Positions 38,713 through 47,946 of a stretch of DNA of 64,000 nt are shown one piece after another. The stretch is taken from assembly GCF_004362395.1 (NCBI RefSeq), contig NZ_SNWE01000009.1, forward strand, positions 86,340 to 150,339. The letters run 5' to 3'. Position 1 is the first letter of the stretch, and the number at the start of each line of letters is the position of its first letter. The notes below the pieces were generated by a model. That model searched no databases. It was given only the letters and a program-made list of their open reading frames with translations, and had not been told where the DNA came from. The position numbers and the translations under genes are program-made. This DNA comes from Salegentibacter sp. 24. GTDB lineage: Bacteria; Bacteroidota; Bacteroidia; Flavobacteriales; Flavobacteriaceae.

Positions 38713-39978
38713 TTATTTGATTTTGTGTCCTTTTACCGCGAAATAAAGAATAAAAAGATAACAGGGAATCAGCACCCAATAGGCATCCTGAGGATTCCAT
38801 TCTTCTGCCAGTGCTCCATAAGCAAGTGGAATAATTGCACCCCCAGCAATACCCATCACCAAAAGTGAGGAGGCCGCCTTTGTAAATCTACCAACATCTG
38901 CTAAAGCCATAGGCCATATTGCAGGCCACATTAATGAATTTGCCAATCCTAACAATGCTATGAAAGCCAGTGATACATACCCACCAGTAAAAATAGCCAA
39001 TATGGAGAATGCTATTCCGACCACGGCAGATATTTTTAAGGCATTCTCCTGGGTGATCAGTTTTGGAATACTAATTATACCCAGAATATATCCTATCACC
39101 ATGGCAACCATAGTTCCGGTAGCAAAATATTTTGCAGTTGTTAGAGCTATACCCTGGGAAACCCCATAACTTATAATACTATCTGCAGCTATAACTTCGA
39201 CCCCAACATAAAGAAAAAGTGCTATTACACCCAGAATTACATGGGGAAAATCAAAAACACTTTTCTTGCCAGCATTGGTCAATGAAAGATTCTCATCTTC
39301 TTCATCCGTATCTATTTCTGGCAAGCTAGATTTGTACACCCAAAGCGCTAAAAGCAATAAAACGATTATAATGCCAATATATGGTGGAATAACCCTGAGG
39401 GCCATTTCATTCAGTTCGTTTATTCTCTCTGCTGTGGTTAAATTGGCTATTTCAGACTGTAATTCGTCTGCTTTTTCAAGTTGTAAAAAAAACCCGATTA
39501 ATATAGGCGCTATAGCCCCAGCAAGTTTATTACAAATCCCCATTATACTAATTCTTTTCGCAGCGCTTTCAGCGGGTCCTACAATTGTCACATAGGGGTT
39601 GGAAGCCGTCTGTAGAATAGCAAGTCCACTACCCATAACAAATAATCCAGAAAGAAAAAGAAAATATGTTCTAGTAATAGCTGCGGGAATAAAAAGAAGG
39701 GCTCCTATAGCCATAATTACCAGAGCTACGGACATTCCTTTTTTAAAACCCAGTTTATTCAGCGTACGGGTGGAAAGGGGGGCCATGACCACATACGCGA
39801 TATAGAAGGCAAATGTCACAAAAAATGATTGAAATTTGGTTAGTTCACAGGCAATCTCCAAATATGGGATTAAAAGAGAATTCAGCCAGGTCACAAATCC
39901 GAATATGAAAAATAAGGCCCCGATTATAATAATCGATCTACTGGTGTTATTCTGGTTAGTTACGGTTTCAGAAGCCAT
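38713..39978 (-). CDS. FucP/NagP-type MFS sugar transporter
   Basis: A 421-residue inner-membrane transporter with 12 predicted helices. The start IIIIGALFFIFGFVTWLN is characteristic of the fucose permease family that includes the Bacteroidota/Shewanella GlcNAc permease NagP. A second hallmark is the segment SGLAILQTASNPYV. It probably imports GlcNAc, or another amino sugar released by the downstream hexosaminidase. It is first in the seven-gene leftward cluster, and its promoter must lie in the 390-base spacer shared with lepA. Confidence 0.88.
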   Translation of the reverse strand: MASETVTNQNNTSRSIIIIGALFFIFGFVTWLNSLLIPYLEIACELTKFQSFFVTFAFYIAYVVMAPLSTRTLNKLGFKKGMSVALVIMAIGALLFIPAAITRTYFLFLSGLFVMGSGLAILQTASNPYVTIVGPAESAAKRISIMGICNKLAGAIAPILIGFFLQLEKADELQSEIANLTTAERINELNEMALRVIPPYIGIIIVLLLLALWVYKSSLPEIDTDEEDENLSLTNAGKKSVFDFPHVILGVIALFLYVGVEVIAADSIISYGVSQGIALTTAKYFATGTMVAMVIGYILGIISIPKLITQENALKISAVVGIAFSILAIFTGGYVSLAFIALLGLANSLMWPAIWPMALADVGRFTKAASSLLVMGIAGGAIIPLAYGALAEEWNPQDAYWVLIPCYLFILYFAVKGHKIK

Positions 39979-40368
39979 AGAAATTTATCTTAAATTATTG
40001 TTTGTTTTTATTTTTAGCTAAACCCAATGTCCTTTCAGTAAATTTCCTTTTAACAAGTCTACAAGTTAAATTCTAAAAAAGAAAAACTCCCAAGCCTTAT
40101 AACCTACTGAGAATAATCTGACAAAGTTGTCTATTACAAAAAAAAGAAACTTTTTTACAATTTATATATACTTAAGTAACTTTTTTTATTATTAACTAAA
40201 AGATTGCTTATTTTTTATTTAAAGACTTTTAAGAAAATAGGTTTCCATATTCGTAGTTCTTTCAATTCTTATATTCTATCTTTCTTTTTAGGACTATGAA
40301 ATAAACTATATTTGTAAACTTAAATTTGTTGATTACTATTTAAGTAATTCAATCATTAAAAATAACCG
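39979..40368. other. Divergent spacer between the murein cluster and lepA
   Basis: This 390-base, very AT-rich region must hold the promoter of the leftward seven-gene cluster and that of lepA. On the plus strand there are two perfect -7 elements near lepA (40307-40314 and 40321-40328). I cannot place the leftward promoter or any operator with confidence. No reading frame of note. Confidence 0.5.
40307..40328 (+). promoter_or_regulatory. -7 promoter elements of lepA
   Basis: TATATTTG (40307-40314) and TAAATTTG (40321-40328) both match TAnnTTTG and lie 41-62 bases ahead of the lepA ATG. No clear -33 TTG precedes either. Confidence 0.4.
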
Positions 40369-42165
40369 ATGAAGCATATAAGAAACTTCTGTATAATCGC
40401 TCATATTGACCATGGAAAAAGCACCTTGGCGGATCGCCTGTTGGATTTCACTGGTTCTGTTACCGATCGTGAAAAACAAGAACAACTCTTAGATAGTATG
40501 GACTTGGAACGTGAGCGTGGTATTACCATAAAAAGCCACGCTATACAGATGGATTATGAGTTTGAAGGTGAAAAATATGTTTTAAACCTTATTGATACCC
40601 CAGGACACGTAGATTTTTCTTATGAAGTTTCTCGCTCTATCGCTGCTTGTGAAGGAGCTCTATTGGTTGTAGATGCAGCTCAAAGTATACAGGCACAAAC
40701 CATTTCAAATCTCTATCTCGCCCTGGAAAATGACCTTGAAATCATCCCAGTACTTAATAAAGTGGATTTACCCAGTGCTAATCCAGAAGTGGTGAGCGAC
40801 GATATTGTAGATCTTCTTGGTTGTGAACATTCCGATATTATTCCTGCCAGCGCAAAAACCGGTTTGGGAATTGAAGAGATATTAGCGGCGATTATTACTC
40901 GAGTACCGCCTCCAAGTGGAAAAGTAGATGCACCATTAAGAGCTTTAATTTTTGATTCGGTTTACAACCCGTTTCGTGGTGTAGAAACCTATTTTAGGGT
41001 CATCAACGGCTCTATTAAAAAAGGCCAGAATATAAAATTTGTAGCCACGGACAAAAATTATTTTGCCGATGAGGTTGGAACACTTCGTTTAAAGCAATTT
41101 CCTAGACAGGAAATTAAAACAGGTGACGTAGGTTACTTAATTACAGGAATTAAAGATGCCCGAGAAGTAAAAGTTGGTGATACTATTACGGATGCTAAAA
41201 ATCCTACTACTGAAGCTGTTGCCGGTTTTGAAGATGTAAAACCAATGGTTTTTGCTGGTATTTATCCAGTGGACACCGAAGATTATGAAGAACTAAGAAG
41301 TTCTATGGAAAAACTTCAGCTAAACGATGCTTCATTAGTTTTTTTACCGGAAAGTTCTGCTGCGTTAGGTTTTGGTTTCCGTTGTGGATTTTTAGGTATG
41401 CTTCACCTGGAAATTATTCAGGAACGCCTGGAACGTGAGTTTGATATGACGGTAATCACCACCGTTCCTAACGTATCCTACCATGCCTTTACTAACAAAA
41501 ATCCTGATGATTTAATTCTGGTTAATAATCCTTCAGATTTACCAGAACCATCTTCATTAAATCGGGTTGAAGAACCTTATATTAAAGCTACTATTATCAC
41601 AAAATCTGATTATGTCGGAAATGTAATGTCGCTTTGTATCGAAAAAAGGGGAGAAATTACGAATCAGACCTATCTCACCACAGAGAGGGTTGAACTTACT
41701 TTTGATATGCCCCTGGCGGAAATAGTTTTTGACTTTTACGACAGATTAAAAACGGTATCCAGAGGTTATGCTTCTTTTGATTATTCGCCAATAGGAATGC
41801 GGCAGTCAAAACTGGTGAAAGTGGATGTCCTGCTCAACGGTAACATCGTAGATGCCCTTTCTGCCCTACTTCACGTAGATAATGCCTACGATATAGGGAA
41901 GAAAATGTGTGAAAAGCTGAAAGAGTTGATTCCAAGACAACAATTTGATATTCCAATCCAGGCAGCAATTGGTGCAAAAATTATTGCCAGAGAAACCGTT
42001 AAAGCACTTCGAAAAGATGTTACTGCCAAATGTTACGGAGGGGATATCTCCCGTAAACGAAAACTTCTGGAAAAGCAGAAAAAAGGTAAAAAGCGTATGC
42101 GCCAGGTAGGTAATGTGGAAATACCACAAGAGGCCTTTATGGCCGTTTTGAAGCTGAATGACTAG
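40369..42165 (+). CDS. lepA: Elongation factor 4 (LepA)
   Basis: A translational GTPase that back-translocates or remodels stalled ribosomes. The 598-residue protein has G1 AHIDHGKST (11-19), the switch region RERGITIK, G3 DTPGHVDF (~77), G4 NKVD (~131) and the LepA-specific C-terminal domain with [20 protein letters not shown] (~560-580). Length is exactly typical. It is cytoplasmic and followed by its own terminator. Confidence 0.98.
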   Translation: MKHIRNFCIIAHIDHGKSTLADRLLDFTGSVTDREKQEQLLDSMDLERERGITIKSHAIQMDYEFEGEKYVLNLIDTPGHVDFSYEVSRSIAACEGALLVVDAAQSIQAQTISNLYLALENDLEIIPVLNKVDLPSANPEVVSDDIVDLLGCEHSDIIPASAKTGLGIEEILAAIITRVPPPSGKVDAPLRALIFDSVYNPFRGVETYFRVINGSIKKGQNIKFVATDKNYFADEVGTLRLKQFPRQEIKTGDVGYLITGIKDAREVKVGDTITDAKNPTTEAVAGFEDVKPMVFAGIYPVDTEDYEELRSSMEKLQLNDASLVFLPESSAALGFGFRCGFLGMLHLEIIQERLEREFDMTVITTVPNVSYHAFTNKNPDDLILVNNPSDLPEPSSLNRVEEPYIKATIITKSDYVGNVMSLCIEKRGEITNQTYLTTERVELTFDMPLAEIVFDFYDRLKTVSRGYASFDYSPIGMRQSKLVKVDVLLNGNIVDALSALLHVDNAYDIGKKMCEKLKELIPRQQFDIPIQAAIGAKIIARETVKALRKDVTAKCYGGDISRKRKLLEKQKKGKKRMRQVGNVEIPQEAFMAVLKLND

Positions 42166-42192
42166 AATTTTAAGTTTCAATATTTAATTACA

Positions 42193-42222
42193 AAAACCTC
42201 ACAGCCATATGTGGGGTTTTTT
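42193..42222 (+). terminator. Terminator of lepA
   Basis: An 11 bp stem with one G-T pair (aaaacctcaca / tgtggggtttt), a six-base loop and a T run. It shows that yebC, 58 bases on, is transcribed separately. Confidence 0.88.
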
Positions 42223-42279
42223 GATTTTCTACATTTTCTTATTTTTGTGAATCTACCAATTAAAGAAAACGCAACTACA

Positions 42280-43041
42280 ATGGCTGGACATAGTAAATGG
42301 GCGAATATAAAACACCGAAAAGGCGCTCAGGATAAAAAGCGTGCTAAACAGTTTACACGTGCAATTAAAGAGATTAACGTTGCTGTAAAAGAAGGTGGTG
42401 GTCCAGATCCAGAAGCCAATTCTACACTCCGGAACGCGATTTCAAATGCAAAAGGGGTGAATATGCCCAAAGATACCATAGAACGCGCTATAAAGAAAGC
42501 TAGTGGTGCCGATGCCGATAATTATGAGCTGGTCACTTTTGAAGGCTATGGTCCCAACGGAATTGCTTTTTTTATTGAATGTACTACCGATAATACTAAC
42601 AGAACCGTAGCTTCAGTTCGCTCTACATTTTCAAAAAATGGAGGAAACCTAGGTACCAATGGGTCATTAGAATTCCTTTTCGATAAGAAAGGGGTTTTTA
42701 CTATAGAAAGAGAAAAGATTGAAATGAATCTGGAAGAATTTGAACTGGAACTTATTGAAGGCGGTGCCTCAACAATTGAAAAAGAGAAAGATTATATTAC
42801 CATCTATACAGATTTTAATGATTTTGGATTGATGTCTTCAAAATTAGAAGCCTTGAAAACAGAAGTAAAATCTTCCGAAGTACAACGAATACCCCTAAAT
42901 ACTGTAAAGTTACCAGTGGAGGATGCAAAAAAAATATTGAATCTTGTTGAAAAATTTGAAGATGATGACGATGTTCAAAATGTGTATCATAATATGGAAA
43001 TCACGGACGAACTAATAGAAGAAATGCAACAGGAAGATTAA
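42280..43041 (+). CDS. yebC: YebC/PmpR family protein
   Basis: A conserved cytoplasmic protein of 253 residues that acts on ribosomes stalled in translation and, in some bacteria, as a DNA-binding regulator. The hallmark start MAGHSKWANIKHRK fixes the ATG at 42280. A longer frame from 42211 would begin inside the lepA terminator and is rejected. FEGYGPNGIAF and the acidic C-terminal domain are present. Its last 4 bases overlap the end of the convergent antiporter gene. Confidence 0.95.
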   Translation: MAGHSKWANIKHRKGAQDKKRAKQFTRAIKEINVAVKEGGGPDPEANSTLRNAISNAKGVNMPKDTIERAIKKASGADADNYELVTFEGYGPNGIAFFIECTTDNTNRTVASVRSTFSKNGGNLGTNGSLEFLFDKKGVFTIEREKIEMNLEEFELELIEGGASTIEKEKDYITIYTDFNDFGLMSSKLEALKTEVKSSEVQRIPLNTVKLPVEDAKKILNLVEKFEDDDDVQNVYHNMEITDELIEEMQQED

Positions 43042-44957
43042 GTCTTGCTCTGTTCGTTTTGTTCTTTCTCCTTGTTGATATCTTCTTGGGCTTCTTCTTG
43101 GTCAATGGTATCTTTATAATCTTCTTCTGCTTTTTCTTCACGTTGAATTTTCTTACCTAGATATATCAGCTGGTAATTCTCTTCAATTTCAACTTCAGAA
43201 CTGTGAGAAGGAATTATTGTAAGGTCTCCTTCTTCCGTTTTAACAAAAAGCGGAATGATATCTCCATCGGTTTTGGAGATTTCTATAAGTCCTTCATAAT
43301 GCTCCTTGCTATTAAGGGTAATTTCATGAATTTTCGGGTAATTTCTGGAAACTTCGGTTAATTTTATGTAATCATCTGTGTGGGAAAATAAGCCTTCTGT
43401 TGGATTTTTCTCCGGATTATTCATTTCATCTGAAGTGATTATCCTGAATGAACCATTTTCTCCAAATTGTTTTTTGAATTTTGTGATAGCTGTTTTGTTA
43501 ATATCACTATTTCCGGTCATTGCCATAAGGTAACCAATATCATTGAGTTCAATATTATTCATCAAATCATCAGCATAAACACTCCCCTCAATTGCATCAA
43601 TACCCAGCTTCCTGGCTTTCAATACATTATCAGAATTATTATCCAATAATACCACGTGCCGATTATTATCGTGTAAATATTTCCCTATTAATCTGGATAT
43701 AGATGATGCGCCTATAATTAAAATTCCTTGTGAATCTTTAATGAATACTCCAACAAGTTTGGCGAAAATTCTTGCCGTTGCAGCATTTAATAAAACCGAA
43801 CAAAGCACGATCATAAAAACTAATGGAGTGATATATTCGGCTCCTTCAACACCTTCCCTTGCCAGTCTTAAACCAAACAAAGAAGCGATCCCAGCAGCCA
43901 CAATACCACGCGGGCCAACCCAGCTTATAAAGGCTATTTCGTTAATCTTTAAGCCTGAACCCAAGGAGCTTAAAATAACCCCCATTGGCCTAATTAGTAA
44001 CGCAACAACTCCAAAAAGTATAAGGGAATTCCAGTTAAAAACCAGTAAAAGTTCTTCAATTTCGATATTTGCCGCCAATAGTATAAATAGAATTGAAATT
44101 AATAAAACGCTGAGCGATTCCTTAAAATAAAGCAACTCTTTAATGTTTGGTAATTTTTGATTTCCCATTACCATTCCCATAATAACTACTGCTAAAAGTC
44201 CGCTTTCATGAGCAAACATATCTGCCAGGACAAAAACTCCCAAAACGGTGGCAAGGATGAAGACATTAAGTAAGTAATGCGGAATAATCTGGCGTTTTAT
44301 CAAAAATGCCAGCAGATGAGCAAAAGTAAACCCGAAGGTAAATCCAAAAAGTAAAATCTTACCGAATTCAATGAGTGCTGTTTGAGTAAAATCCTGGCCA
44401 CCTTCAACCCTAATAAACTCAAACATCAACACTGATATAAGTGCCCCTATAGGATCAATAAGGATTCCTTCCCATTTTAATATAGAGGAAACATGAGTTT
44501 TTAATGGAATGTTACGTAAAATTGGCGTAATAACGGTAGGCCCAGTAACAATAATTAATGCCGAAAATAAAAAAGAAATTTGCCAGCTAAGGCCAAAAAT
44601 AAAGTGTGCAGCCAATCCTGCACCAGTAAAAGTAACTACAGTACCAACGCTAATTAATTTTAAAATAACAGGACCAACATTCCCAATTTCACCTTTTCTT
44701 AAAGTGAGCCCACCTTCAAAAAGAATAATAGAAATTGCGAGAGATACAAAATAAAAAAGACTTTCACCAGGGAAAATACCTTCAACCCCATTCCAAATAG
44801 GTTCAACCCACTTGGTTCCATCTTCGCTAAATAAGGTAGAGAGTGGTCCTACTAAAAGACCTATTAATATAAGTGGTAAAATTGCAGGGGTTTTAATTTT
44901 CCAGGCCAACCATTGAGCAAGGATCCCAAGTATAACCAAACTTGCCAGTTCTAACAT
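43038..44957 (-). CDS. CPA1-type cation/proton antiporter with TrkA-N domain
   Basis: A 639-residue inner-membrane protein with about 12-13 helices (1-400) of the Na+(K+)/H+ exchanger type. TGPTVITPIL (~138-147) and WEGILIDPIGA (~164) contain the TGP and (D)P signatures of the NhaP group. A Rossmann TrkA-N domain follows (~415-530, starting ILIIGASSISRLIGKYL), then a beta-rich RCK-C-like part (~545-605) and a highly charged Glu/Lys/Gln tail. The cytoplasmic nucleotide domain probably gates transport. It is divergent from a second antiporter 180 bases away and convergent with yebC, with a 4-base overlap. Confidence 0.9.
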   Translation of the reverse strand: MLELASLVILGILAQWLAWKIKTPAILPLILIGLLVGPLSTLFSEDGTKWVEPIWNGVEGIFPGESLFYFVSLAISIILFEGGLTLRKGEIGNVGPVILKLISVGTVVTFTGAGLAAHFIFGLSWQISFLFSALIIVTGPTVITPILRNIPLKTHVSSILKWEGILIDPIGALISVLMFEFIRVEGGQDFTQTALIEFGKILLFGFTFGFTFAHLLAFLIKRQIIPHYLLNVFILATVLGVFVLADMFAHESGLLAVVIMGMVMGNQKLPNIKELLYFKESLSVLLISILFILLAANIEIEELLLVFNWNSLILFGVVALLIRPMGVILSSLGSGLKINEIAFISWVGPRGIVAAGIASLFGLRLAREGVEGAEYITPLVFMIVLCSVLLNAATARIFAKLVGVFIKDSQGILIIGASSISRLIGKYLHDNNRHVVLLDNNSDNVLKARKLGIDAIEGSVYADDLMNNIELNDIGYLMAMTGNSDINKTAITKFKKQFGENGSFRIITSDEMNNPEKNPTEGLFSHTDDYIKLTEVSRNYPKIHEITLNSKEHYEGLIEISKTDGDIIPLFVKTEEGDLTIIPSHSSEVEIEENYQLIYLGKKIQREEKAEEDYKDTIDQEEAQEDINKEKEQNEQSKT

Positions 44958-45146
44958 GCGTACATTTTTTGAGCTATTAATTGCTATTTACAAAAATAAC
45001 CTGATTTAATGGCAATGATAGGCGGAATTCAAGCTTTTTATTTCAAAATAATTATTTATTTTATTTATACTTAATTTAATATTATTTATTCAGAAGAATA
45101 CTTAATATTATAAATAATTTGTATCAGATATTCTAATTTGATTAAA

Positions 45147-46745
45147 ATGGAAGAGTTAAGTATTCTTAATTTATTGATCATTTTACTCAGCGCCTGGTTG
45201 GCGGGATCGGCAGCAAAAAAACTGGGATATCCCGCAATCTTAGGTGAACTGGTAGTAGGTATTATTCTGGGCCCTGCATTCCTTGGTTTGCTGGAAACAT
45301 CGGAAATGATTAGCGTTCTGGCCGAAGTTGGTGTCATCCTACTTATGGTTTATATAGGTATGGAAATTAATTTTCATGACCTAGGTAAAGCTTCCTGGCC
45401 CGGGCTTTTAGCCGCTATAGGTGGCTTCGTAGTTCCATTTATCTTGGGATATTACACCATTATCTACTTTGATGGAACACAAATGGCAGCCATTTTTGTT
45501 GCTATTGCAGTAGCTGTAACTTCTTTAGCGACTAAAAGTCGAATTTTAGTAGATCTAAAACTTCTAAATACCAGGATTGCCTATGTTCTTATGGCCGGAG
45601 CTCTAATTTCTGATACACTTGCCTTAGTTATTTTTGCTGGAATCGTAAGTTATGTTGAGGCCGGGAGTATAGATACTTTAGGACTAGTCTGGGTTGCTGG
45701 TAAAGCCATTTTATTCTTTGTGTTTACTGCACTTGCAGGAATTTACCTATTACCTCTTCTGGGTAAATATTTAACAAATTCAAAAATCAACAGCCGAACA
45801 CTGCATTTTACAATGATTCTGATTATTGTTCTGGGTTTTTCTGAATTAGCAGAAATTTCGGGATTACATAGTATTTTAGGAGCTTTTATGGCTGGTTTAT
45901 TTATTCGGGACGGGGTATTTAATCGTCAAATTTCGAAGGATATCAACCATATTTTTCACGATATTTCTATAGGCTTTTTAGCACCTATATTTTTCGTTTC
46001 CGCAGGTTTTGAAGTTACCCTGGAGGTTTTTCAAACAGATCTGGCTATGCTTATCGTAGTAACCCTGATAGCTATGGCAGGTAAAATTTTCGGTACTGCA
46101 ATATTCTATCTTCCCAGCGGTTATGGCTGGCGAGAAGGTATAGCGGTGGGAACCGGAATGAACGGTCGTGGTGCTGTAGAAATAATTATTGCGGGAATTG
46201 GCTTACAAATGGGAATTATAACCAGTGAAATCTTCTCTATCCTTGTTTTTATGGCCATCTTTACCACACTTACAGTTCCTCTTTTATTAACGTGGACAAC
46301 CACCTGGTTAAGGAATCGCAACGAGCTTGTATACCAGGAATCCAGAAGCGGTTATATCATTTTAGGAGCAAATCCGCTTGGTTTGTATATGGCAAAACAC
46401 CTCCAGGATAATAAAGAGGTAGTAATTATTGACGCGAACCGAGAAATGGTTGTAGAAGCTAGAAAACAGGGTTTCAACAGTTTATACGGTAATGTTTTAA
46501 AAGAAGAAACCCTGGAAGATGCTAGGGCCATCGAAAAAGGTACTTTTATCGCCCTTACCGGAAATAGCGAAATAAATTTCCTTGCAGCACAATTGGCCGA
46601 TGATTTGTTTTATATTCCGAACAAGATTGTACTGGTAGCTCCAAATGAAACCGGCACTGATGTAAATATGCTGGATAAAATTAACGCAACTTCCCTTTTT
46701 GCAAATAGAACTGAATTAAAACCCTGGGCAAAAAAAAATCAGTAA
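45147..46745 (+). CDS. CPA2-type cation/proton antiporter with TrkA-N domain, C-terminus lost by frameshift
   Basis: As read, 532 residues: ~12 transmembrane helices (4-390) of the KefB/CPA2 family, with the GELVVGIILGP motif near residue 33, SDTLALVIFAG (~155) and GMNGRGAVEIII (~338). A TrkA-N domain follows (~405-525, IILGANPLGLYMAKHL). The frame hits TAA at 46743-46745 just after a run of nine A (46730-46738). Sequence beyond the stop continues as clear coding sequence in the +1 frame (46738-46932), so the intact gene would have run to about 595 residues. The start is the ATG at 45147; a TTG three codons earlier is less likely. Confidence 0.88.
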   Translation: MEELSILNLLIILLSAWLAGSAAKKLGYPAILGELVVGIILGPAFLGLLETSEMISVLAEVGVILLMVYIGMEINFHDLGKASWPGLLAAIGGFVVPFILGYYTIIYFDGTQMAAIFVAIAVAVTSLATKSRILVDLKLLNTRIAYVLMAGALISDTLALVIFAGIVSYVEAGSIDTLGLVWVAGKAILFFVFTALAGIYLLPLLGKYLTNSKINSRTLHFTMILIIVLGFSELAEISGLHSILGAFMAGLFIRDGVFNRQISKDINHIFHDISIGFLAPIFFVSAGFEVTLEVFQTDLAMLIVVTLIAMAGKIFGTAIFYLPSGYGWREGIAVGTGMNGRGAVEIIIAGIGLQMGIITSEIFSILVFMAIFTTLTVPLLLTWTTTWLRNRNELVYQESRSGYIILGANPLGLYMAKHLQDNKEVVIIDANREMVVEARKQGFNSLYGNVLKEETLEDARAIEKGTFIALTGNSEINFLAAQLADDLFYIPNKIVLVAPNETGTDVNMLDKINATSLFANRTELKPWAKKNQ

Positions 46746-46932
46746 CGGAGATTTCAAAGAAAAAACACTGAAAATTAGTGCGGAAATCACGACACGTCAG
46801 TGGGTGAAAGAGCATAAAGTTGATGAAAATTCAATTTTACCATTTTTTATTATCAATACAGAGGGTATAAAAAGGCCTTTCCATTTCAACGATACAATTC
46901 AAGATGGAGAAAAAGTAATTTACCTTGAATAG
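46738..46932 (+). pseudogene. Out-of-frame C-terminal (RCK-C-like) remnant of the antiporter
   Basis: In the +1 frame relative to the upstream gene there are 64 sense codons from ATC at 46738 to TAG at 46930-46932. The peptide (ISNGDFKEKTLKIS... to GEKVIYLE) has the alternating hydrophobic pattern and final GDxVIYL-like strand of a TrkA-C/RCK-C domain, which normally follows TrkA-N. Removing one A from the nine-A run would join it smoothly to ...ELKPWAKK. It has no start codon, so it is not a separate gene. Confidence 0.8.
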
Positions 46933-47033
46933 TAAAAATTTTAAGCATTTAGGTTTTGAAATTAACTGCTAACAGAATTTTAGCAATGCATGTTTTTTGC
47001 TTTTAGTAATTTGCAGAACCTAAAGCAATTCTT

Positions 47034-47897
47034 ATGAAATTATATCCTATAGAATCAGGTAATTTTAAACTTGATGGAGGGGCAATGTTTGGCGTGGTTC
47101 CAAAAAGTCTATGGAAAAGGACAAATCCGGCAGATTCAAATAATATGATAGATATGGCCGCGCGTTGCCTACTGATAGAAGATGGTGATAAACTCATTCT
47201 TATAGATACCGGGATGGGGGATAAACAAAGTGATAAATTCTTCGGTTATTATTATCCTTGGGGTGAACATTCTTTAGACAAGTCCCTCAAAAAACACGGC
47301 TTTCATCGAGATGAGGTTACCGATATTTTTCTCACCCATTTGCATTTTGACCATTGTGGTGGCGCCATAAAATGGAATGAGAATAGAACAGGCTATGAAA
47401 CGGCTTTTAAAAATGCAAAATTCTGGAGCAATATAGATCACTGGAAATGGGCTACTGAGCCCAATGCTCGGGAAAAAGCATCTTTTTTAAAGGAAAATAT
47501 ACTTCCTATGGAAGAAAGCGGACAACTTCATTTTTTAGAAAGAAAAGAGAACCAAAACTTTATCGACTCTTCAGAGTTTAATTTTGGCGTGTTGTTTGTA
47601 GATGGACATACAGATAAACAAATGATTCCGCATATTCAGTATAAAGATAAAACCGTGGTTTTTATGGCCGATTTGCTACCCACTGCAGGCCATATTCCTT
47701 TACCCTATGTAATGGGCTTTGATACCAGGCCCCTGTTAACTTTAACCGAAAAGGAAGCATTTTTAAAACGAGCTGCAGATAAAGGTTATTATTTGTTTCT
47801 TGAACATGATGCCAACAACGAAATTATCAGCTTAAAAAATACCGAAAAAGGTGTAAGGTTAGACAAAACCTTTACTTTTAATGAACTTTTTAATTAA
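47034..47897 (+). CDS. MBL-fold metallo-hydrolase
   Basis: A 287-residue cytoplasmic protein with the metallo-beta-lactamase-fold metal motif THLHFDHCGG (~102-111), DTGMGDKQ (~59), a later His in VDGHTDKQ (~205), the Asp of FMADLLPT (~226) and LEHDAN (~262). It has no signal peptide. The pattern is that of the quorum-quenching lactonase/Zn-hydrolase branch, but the substrate cannot be assigned. It is transcribed alone ahead of a peptidase gene. Confidence 0.85.
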   Translation: MKLYPIESGNFKLDGGAMFGVVPKSLWKRTNPADSNNMIDMAARCLLIEDGDKLILIDTGMGDKQSDKFFGYYYPWGEHSLDKSLKKHGFHRDEVTDIFLTHLHFDHCGGAIKWNENRTGYETAFKNAKFWSNIDHWKWATEPNAREKASFLKENILPMEESGQLHFLERKENQNFIDSSEFNFGVLFVDGHTDKQMIPHIQYKDKTVVFMADLLPTAGHIPLPYVMGFDTRPLLTLTEKEAFLKRAADKGYYLFLEHDANNEIISLKNTEKGVRLDKTFTFNELFN

Positions 47898-47946
47898 TTA
47901 TAATTCAGTTATTAATTCACATTTTTGAAAAAATAAATAAACAATA

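Noticed and set aside
38696..38800. Extended start of the GH20 gene into the MFS gene
   Set aside because: It is read through the end of the MFS coding sequence in another frame. The signal peptide begins at MKNIQVK (38695).
42211..42279. N-terminal extension of yebC
   Set aside because: The extra 23 residues overlap the lepA terminator, and the family starts with MAGHSKW at 42280.
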